Shown in pieces: positions 58,463 through 64,000 of a stretch of 64,000 bases of DNA (position 1 is its first letter; each line of letters opens with the position of its first letter). The DNA comes from Massospora cicadina (lineage: Eukaryota > Entomophthoromycota > Entomophthoromycetes > Entomophthorales > Entomophthoraceae). The stretch lies in the NCBI GenBank assembly GCA_022478985.1, contig JAKSZP010006605.1, positions 186,001-250,000 of the forward strand. The letters are read 5' to 3'. Below the pieces are notes generated by a model. That model was not told the DNA's origin. It made no database searches and saw only the letters and a list, made by a program, of their open reading frames with translations. The translations under genes were made by a program, and so were the position numbers.

Positions 58463-58740
58463 AATAATGGGGTACTAGAGGTTCTTGATTGCTTGGAAAC
58501 GGTCATCAAAAGATACTTGCCCACTTGATAATCCACTAACCCTAGTACCTTCAGGGTGGGAATACCTTGAGAAGCCCCTCACCTAACCATACCACCTGGA
58601 AAGTAACTCAGCTCAAGGTAGTCAGCTAGGTCTGGTCAATGAAATTCTCAGAGGCTCCAATACACACCAAATTAGTAGTGCTAATTTTCCTGAAGGTGAT
58701 AAAAGGGTAGCAGTTAACAAAAATATCCCGAATGATCTTT
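58463..58740 (-). pseudogene. Element D2 protease, active-site Asp lost
   Basis: At about 58640-58690 the minus strand reads LVCIGASENFIDQT. D1 has LGDTGASENFIDKD at the same place, so D-T-G-A has become C-I-G-A and the protease cannot be active. From 58740 to 59480 there is only a short gag-proximal region with a conserved ENPRLNTTMIRGTQ-like phrase also present in D1 and no CCHC knuckle. Confidence 0.82.
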
Positions 58741-59480
58741 ATTAATAGCAGACAACGCCAACACTTCAACACCAAACTATTCTTCAGGTTTTAACTTGCC
58801 CCAGGGTATATTTCTGCATCAAATAATGGAGAGGGATATTTAATTGCTCTAAGCTACTGAAGCCATATATCCCACGATATCTTCAGCAACTGCATAAACA
58901 TTTTTATATTGTATTTGTAACTCCTTTTCCACATCCTGAGTTCCGCGGATCATTGTGGTGTTCAAGCGTGGGTTTTCTGGGATAAAATGATACACAGGAT
59001 TAGGTTACATATCTGAGTTATTAGATATAAATATGGTTCAGTTGTATATATGGCAACGCCATTATAAAATGCGTTTTTAGTTGTAAAAACCCTATTCCCA
59101 TTTTGGCAACAGGTTGTCTGACGTTATCTAAGGCCATAACCCCAGACCCACCATCGAGGATCCCACCTGCACTGTCTGAGCGCGGTGCTGAGTAAAACCC
59201 ACTTTATTTAAATCAATTTTATTATTTTTGGTGAAAAGTTGGGGAATTATGACTCTTGGACCGTGAAGCATCTGTATCCACCAGATACAAGCAAGAAGGG
59301 TAGGTACTTTCCAGTTAGAGGTGTCAAAAATAATGCCAAGATGCTCCAACCTTCAGGAAAAAAGGCAAAGAGTGGTGAGCCCCACTGCGGCCGTGGCCAA
59401 CAGCTGGCACACACCATCTGCACTTTGTGAAAGTCCCACACAAAAAGTTCATAGGTAAAGTAAAATGGTTGGTCAACTAA

Positions 59481-60335
59481 TGTAAGGATAGTGTCTATAA
59501 CTCTCCTATTCCCAGCGTGGTAGTGCATGGTGCACAGGGCCAACTCCAGGGAACTAGTCATTAGTATTAAAATGACTAGAGCCCAGCAGAGGGTGCTTGA
59601 GCTATAATAACTTAGGTTGAGGAGGGTTATCATTATAGGGAATAACCAAAATGAAATCATGCGGTGCTCAGAGGGGTAGTGTAGAGATGACATAAGTTTG
59701 TGAGAACCTGGGCAGCCCAATGGTTTATGGGAGGATAGATTTATAGTAGTAAAAATTAAATGGTTAATGTTGAGAGGGACAACCTCAAAGAGGTTCATGC
59801 ACGGGATTGTCCAAGATAACATATAAAAAAGATGTACTAGAGTAGGGGTTTATTATAAGGGAAGTCGACCAATGAGAGAGATTGATCTAAAGGAAAAGAA
59901 TTTAAGGGAATTTGGTGGAAAATAAATCAATGGAAGCAGGTCCAAGCTGAGGTGCACCAATAACCGCACACTTCCATTAGGCTTTAAACTATACTTGGTA
60001 ATCAACCAAACTCAGCTCAATGATTGTAGTAGCAGCTGACCCAAGATGGCTTTTAAAAAATTGAACGGGTTCTAAGACCCTGTTCACTGATAAACTGAAG
60101 CGAACTGTTTTTATTAATTGCATAACTAGTTTTCTTTAATGCACCTGCTGTTATACAGGGTTAAACTTCTCTTGCATCCCTAGGACCAACCTGGGCATAC
60201 CTCGCCTTACCCAGCGTTGATCTAAGGTATGCTTGAGGTCAGGGAGGCCTTATAACTTCATCTTCTTGGCCTCCTGACATGCAGCTTTGTCCTTAACGTT
60301 TGTCCCCATTATGATGTCATCTTTAAGCCATGACA
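59481..60335 (-). repeat. Element D2 5' LTR
   Basis: 855 bp. The open frame at 59247-59822 crosses the LTR boundary and is not a gene. Confidence 0.92.
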
Positions 60336-60541
60336 TGCTTCTTCCGCTGGTTCATTGTGAAATAAAGCTTCAGCAAATAGGGTCGTGATACTAGAACTCA
60401 TCTGGGCCACATCATAGCCTGGTTATTATAAGGAATGTATGGCGGGTTGCTCAAACAATTGTCATTAGAGTATGACAGCTTAGTGTTTTGTATATCAAAA
60501 ACAGGGTATCAAAAGTGGCCCCTTTAGAGAGTATCAAAAGT
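60336..60541 (-). other. Element I interior, part 2
   Basis: About 200 bp between D2 and the 5' LTR of element I, the leader region of I. No primer-binding site could be matched to a tRNA by eye. Confidence 0.55.
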
Positions 60542-61218
60542 TATAGTCAGTGCTGAGGCTTAAATTACAACAGAACAGGTCAATACTTTTTATAATAAAC
60601 TAAGGGAAACTGTATGGAGACAGTAGACCTAAAAACAGAAGATAAATTTATTATCAAAGGTTTTAATATACAGCTAAAACAAGCTGAGTGAAAGAAAAGA
60701 TCCTTTTAAGTTTCCATTCCCATAGTTTAAACTACACAGTAGAGTACCAAGAAGTGCATATTTATTCTAGAAGATGGTAGAAATCATTGTCTTGGTAATT
60801 TGAAAATAAATCAGTTAAGGATTGTTTTTATGCCGATGGGGCAAGGGAAAAATACCTATGAATAAAAATGGAGTTTATTTTAACGCTTTGAAGCTTTTGT
60901 AAATTGATAGTAAGTAATTTGAGAATATTGTCAGTGTGGTACAAAGAATTCAACCCTCAGTAGTTATTCTTGTTATGTCCTAGAGTAAATTGATACTAAT
61001 CTAATCCTATCAATTACTAGTCAGATAAAAATATGGATGTGTGGGCTAGTAATCCGGTGTATCCAAATTATGATGAATTGATTTGCATCAAGGCAATTCA
61101 TCCTATAATAATTTAACTAATTGATTTTGGCGTCAAGGCCCAAGGAGTCAAAAACATTGTTTAAAATACAGATTTAAATAAAATAAAATAATGAAATGGC
61201 TGGTCAGACCAAATTGCA
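60542..61218 (-). repeat. Element I 5' LTR
   Basis: 677 bp, pairing with 51520-52185. Ends aaattgca on the + strand. Confidence 0.85.
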
Positions 61219-63471
61219 ACATATACTCAGCTTGTATGGTCAGGCTTACTCAAATAATCCAAATACCGGACAATTACTTTTTAAATATTATACTAAACTT
61301 ATCTTCCTAAGTTAATTTGCAAAAAAGTATGTATTTCAATTTTCTTTAATAACTTTATAAGAACTAATTGGTGTTTTTCATACTTACCAAGTTTCTTAAG
61401 TAGCTTGAAACAGACCCTTTTTATTCTTAGTTCCTAAAGTTTATCTTTTATTTTTTTTCAGGACAAGATTTTCCTGCATTAAACCTTGGTTTTATTTGGC
61501 TTCAAATTAGATATTTTTAAGATAATTTTGTTGAAAATACTGGGATTAATTCACTCCTTTAATACACCAGAATCTTAAGCTTATTTATCAGATAAGCAAA
61601 GGAGCTCTTATGATTAGAGAATTTGCTTTAATTTATTTTTGAGAATCATTAAACTTACTTACTATTTTAGCTTTTTATAGACTATGGTAAATTAAGGTTA
61701 GTTTAAAACCCACTACTATTATAAAGGATAGAGTGCACATGATACTAAATACTTTATGGAAACAATAATCATAGTATAAGCCTTAAAAACTAAAAATCAG
61801 CATAAAGATATTTTTTCAACAGGTTTTAGAGCTTAATTGATTGTATATTGCTGTTTTTTAAATCACTTTACTATGTGCTTATCTCAGTGTGAATTCTCTA
61901 AAGTTTGGTTTTAATACTAAATGAGAATATAAAAATATTTTGTGATTGTTAAAAGATTTTAAATACTGTTATACTTCTCAAAGTAAGAAATTAAGCATAT
62001 TTTTTGAATATTGGTAATCTTTTAACTAGAAATTCTTGTCTGGTATTTGGGTGCAACAATATACCACTTATATCTAAATGTTTCTTTATCTAAATTCTTT
62101 AGGTTTGTAATTGTACATAGCACTATTTGATGTGATCATCTTCAATTTTGTTTACCATCAATTTTATAGAGTTTCTTATTTTTTGCAACTGATCTTCTGA
62201 GGTAAGTGTTTTATGTGATTCTTTTTTTACATAAAGCATATATCTGTTCTTGCTTGTATCTTATTTTGGATGCTATAGTTACTTTATCTATGTAAGGATT
62301 TTATTTTAGTCTTTTATATAATGTGCTCTTTTGATTTATTACAATTTAATTTTCTGTTACGTCTATAAGAGTAAGTACCTCTACAGTTATTAGCTATAAT
62401 ATTTTTGAAATAATATCATCTTTGTCTGTCCCTTTTATAAAAATGAACTAATAAATCTCATAGAAAGCGTTTCAATAGTTTGAAGTTATTATTCTAAGTG
62501 AATAAGTGCTATTTTAATCCTTACATGATAAATTTCAATATTGTTCCATCTAGACTTACAATTATATGCTATGAGCTAACAATTTGAGATTATAATTAGA
62601 ATATTTCTCATATTTCTTAAATCAGTATTGGTTTATCTGGGGAAGCAATTTTGGATTTTAGATTAAAAACTGTTAATTAAAAACCTATTTGATTACAAAT
62701 TTAATACTGCCAGTGTTTCACAGGCTAAGATTCTTTGATTAATAATTTAAAAATGGCTTTACTTTATTTGGTGATGGTTTTATCTTAATCATGCTTTTGT
62801 TACTTAATTCAAATTTTTTATTTTGTTTTTATAATAATTTAATTTGAAGGTACTTTTTTACATTTAAATTGACTGCTTTTGATTTGTATAAAATATAATA
62901 GTTTTAGTACATAATGAATTCCCTATGTTACTCTTCATTTCAAGTTTATTTCTTTGTTATCAATTTTTTGACTTGCCCCAGATTACTCAACTTTCTATCC
63001 CCTTTTTTGTTACTAATTAGACATTACAAGGTTAAATGTAAGTGACTAGTTGCTAATGCGTTTTAATCTGTTCTCCCATCTAAATCCCCTCAGCCATTCC
63101 AGAATCAACACGCTTTGTTCTTTATCCTTTTACGAATTTTTCTGGAAATGGTTACCATTATGCCTAGTATACAATTATACCCATTGTACTCACTGTCAAT
63201 TGTGCTAAAAATCAGAAAAGTTTTTAGAGGCTCAAAGGTTGATTCATAATATTTTCCACTATCCATAATAAAGTATCATATTAAGCCCAATTTTTATTTA
63301 GTACTTGGAAGTTATTCCTGGAGTAGAGTTTTACTATACCAGGAATTGTAGAAATTGGATATTGCGTAATGCTTCTATACAATAACTAATAGACTAGGAC
63401 CTTGTCAGGGGACAAAGGTTGAGAAATCAAGGAAGAATAAAGATGTTCTAAAAGGAACTCTAAAAAGTGTG
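61219..63471. other. AT-rich sequence, nothing assigned
   Basis: About 2.2 kb of strongly AT-rich DNA with T-rich tracts. No open frame of 60 codons or more, no repeat partner in the window and no RNA gene seen. Confidence 0.6.
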
Positions 63472-63604
63472 ATTAGCAAGGCAAGGTAATCTCTGCTTCC
63501 ACTCTAGTGCAGCTTTTGTTCAACACATGTTTGAAACCTGTACTGGCTATAAAAAACTTGTTGTGGTATAATTGACCAAAGTCCACCCGCCTCAATTACT
63601 TTAA
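63472..63604 (+). mobile_element. SINE-3 copy b, diverged
   Basis: Matches SINE-3a (29330-29470) on the opposite strand: ccactctagtgcag, gtttgaaacctgtactggct, ataaaaaa, tccacccgcctcaattac. Its B box has decayed to gtttgaaacc. No clear target duplication. From 63605 to 64000 nothing further is seen. Confidence 0.8.
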
Positions 63605-64000
63605 AATGAACTCTAAACAATGCAGTAGTGTGCATTTGCCACGAACTACATTGTGGTGCTCAATACAGGGGGCACAATAAAACCATTTAATCCTAAGGAT
63701 TAATCATAACCAACATGGAGCCAAACTTAAAAGAAGAGGGTGACAAAAAATTTTTTGTCCTATATTAATCTGCATAGTACTTCCTAGCTAGCTCAAGCTG
63801 ACATAGGGTTTAGCTTTACATTATAATTTTGAAGGACCTGATTCCTACTCCTTCCCACTGGGCATATTTATCAAATTACACAAATGCTATTGCGCATTCA
63901 ACTCTTAAGTCAGAAAATCATGACCTCACGCCTTCTTAGATTAACTAGTAATACAACCAAGAGCAATTAATACATAGATTTGAACAATTTTGAGGCATGA

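Larger units (their letters stand above)
54380..60335 (-). mobile_element. Element D2: chromodomain Ty3/Gypsy, sister of D1, inserted into element I
   Basis: LTRs at 54380-55235 and 59481-60335 (856 and 855 bp) match D1's LTRs. On the minus strand they start TGTCATGGCTTAAAGATGAC and end TCCTTACA. The flanks ttctt (54375-54379) and tgctt (60336-60340) agree at 4 of 5, a slightly mutated target duplication. Domain order is protease, RT, RNase H, integrase, GPY/F, chromodomain. It is better preserved than D1: a 279-codon frame spans the linker and RT, and the integrase Glu and chromodomain are intact. Confidence 0.93.
51520..61218 (-). mobile_element. Element I: internally deleted Ty3/Gypsy, interrupted by element D2
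   Basis: Direct LTRs at 51520-52185 and 60542-61218 share long stretches (for example gtagacctaaaaacagaaga and gattttgg(a/c)...tcaaggcccaaggagtcaaaa). A minus-strand purine tract GTGAAGGGAAATGG precedes the 3' LTR at 52185. After removing D2 (54380-60335) only about 2.4 kb of interior remains, with a protease relic but no RT, RNase H or integrase. The flanks actat and acata are close but not identical. Confidence 0.85.

Noticed and set aside
59247..59822. 191-codon open frame on the minus strand
   Set aside because: It crosses the LTR edge of element D2, shows no domain, and the other LTR copy does not keep the frame.

Overview
KIND OF GENOME. This is a stretch of a repeat-dense eukaryotic nuclear genome, most likely fungal. 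The support is one intron-containing host gene with four GT-AG introns of about 32-49 nt, a crowd of Ty3/Gypsy LTR retrotransposons (at least two families carrying chromodomains), tRNA-derived SINEs with target-site duplications (TSDs), and AT-rich spacers. Nothing bacterial is present: no operons, no Shine-Dalgarno-led gene strings, no CRISPR. I cannot fix the lineage from this window. LAYOUT. 1-6650: a very old (+) Gypsy element whose 5' LTR runs off the window. 7028-7313: SINE-1. 7880-8628: solo LTR. 8629-11029: unassigned. 11031-16956: (-) Gypsy with both LTRs and readable gag, CCHC knuckle, protease, RT, RNase H and integrase. 17471-17528: a perfect 58-bp palindrome. 17554-18369 and 25488-26415: two direct copies of a minisatellite-bearing repeat that exactly abut a (+) chromodomain Gypsy (18370-25487), whose 3' LTR holds another family's LTR. 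27580-28761 (-): the only host gene, an alpha/gamma-adaptin-binding protein p34 (AAGAB-like) gene. 29330-32404: a SINE cluster, a candidate rolling-circle-type element and short tandem repeats. 32966-49971: a 17-kb nest, in which a (+) chromodomain Gypsy with intact 5-bp TSDs contains a solo LTR (34308-35560) and a (-) Gypsy (36557-46382); the latter's LTR contains an LTR pair around a 293-bp interior (43085-45847). 51520-61218 (-): an internally deleted Gypsy interrupted by a second copy (54380-60335) of the chromodomain family seen at 18370. 61219-64000: AT-rich, with one old SINE-3. HOW IT FITS TOGETHER. The window is a record of serial insertion around one small GC-rich gene. LTR pairs, polypurine tracts and TSDs allow the insertion order to be read directly. 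No retrotransposon is intact: every pol is broken by stops, frameshifts or lost catalytic residues, and the chromodomain elements lack a recognisable gag. Different lesions in sister copies, plus one frameshift shared by two copies, suggest spread with helper proteins supplied in trans. Element names (A-I, SINE-1/2/3, R) are local labels. Domain calls come from reading the translations by eye; no database search was run.
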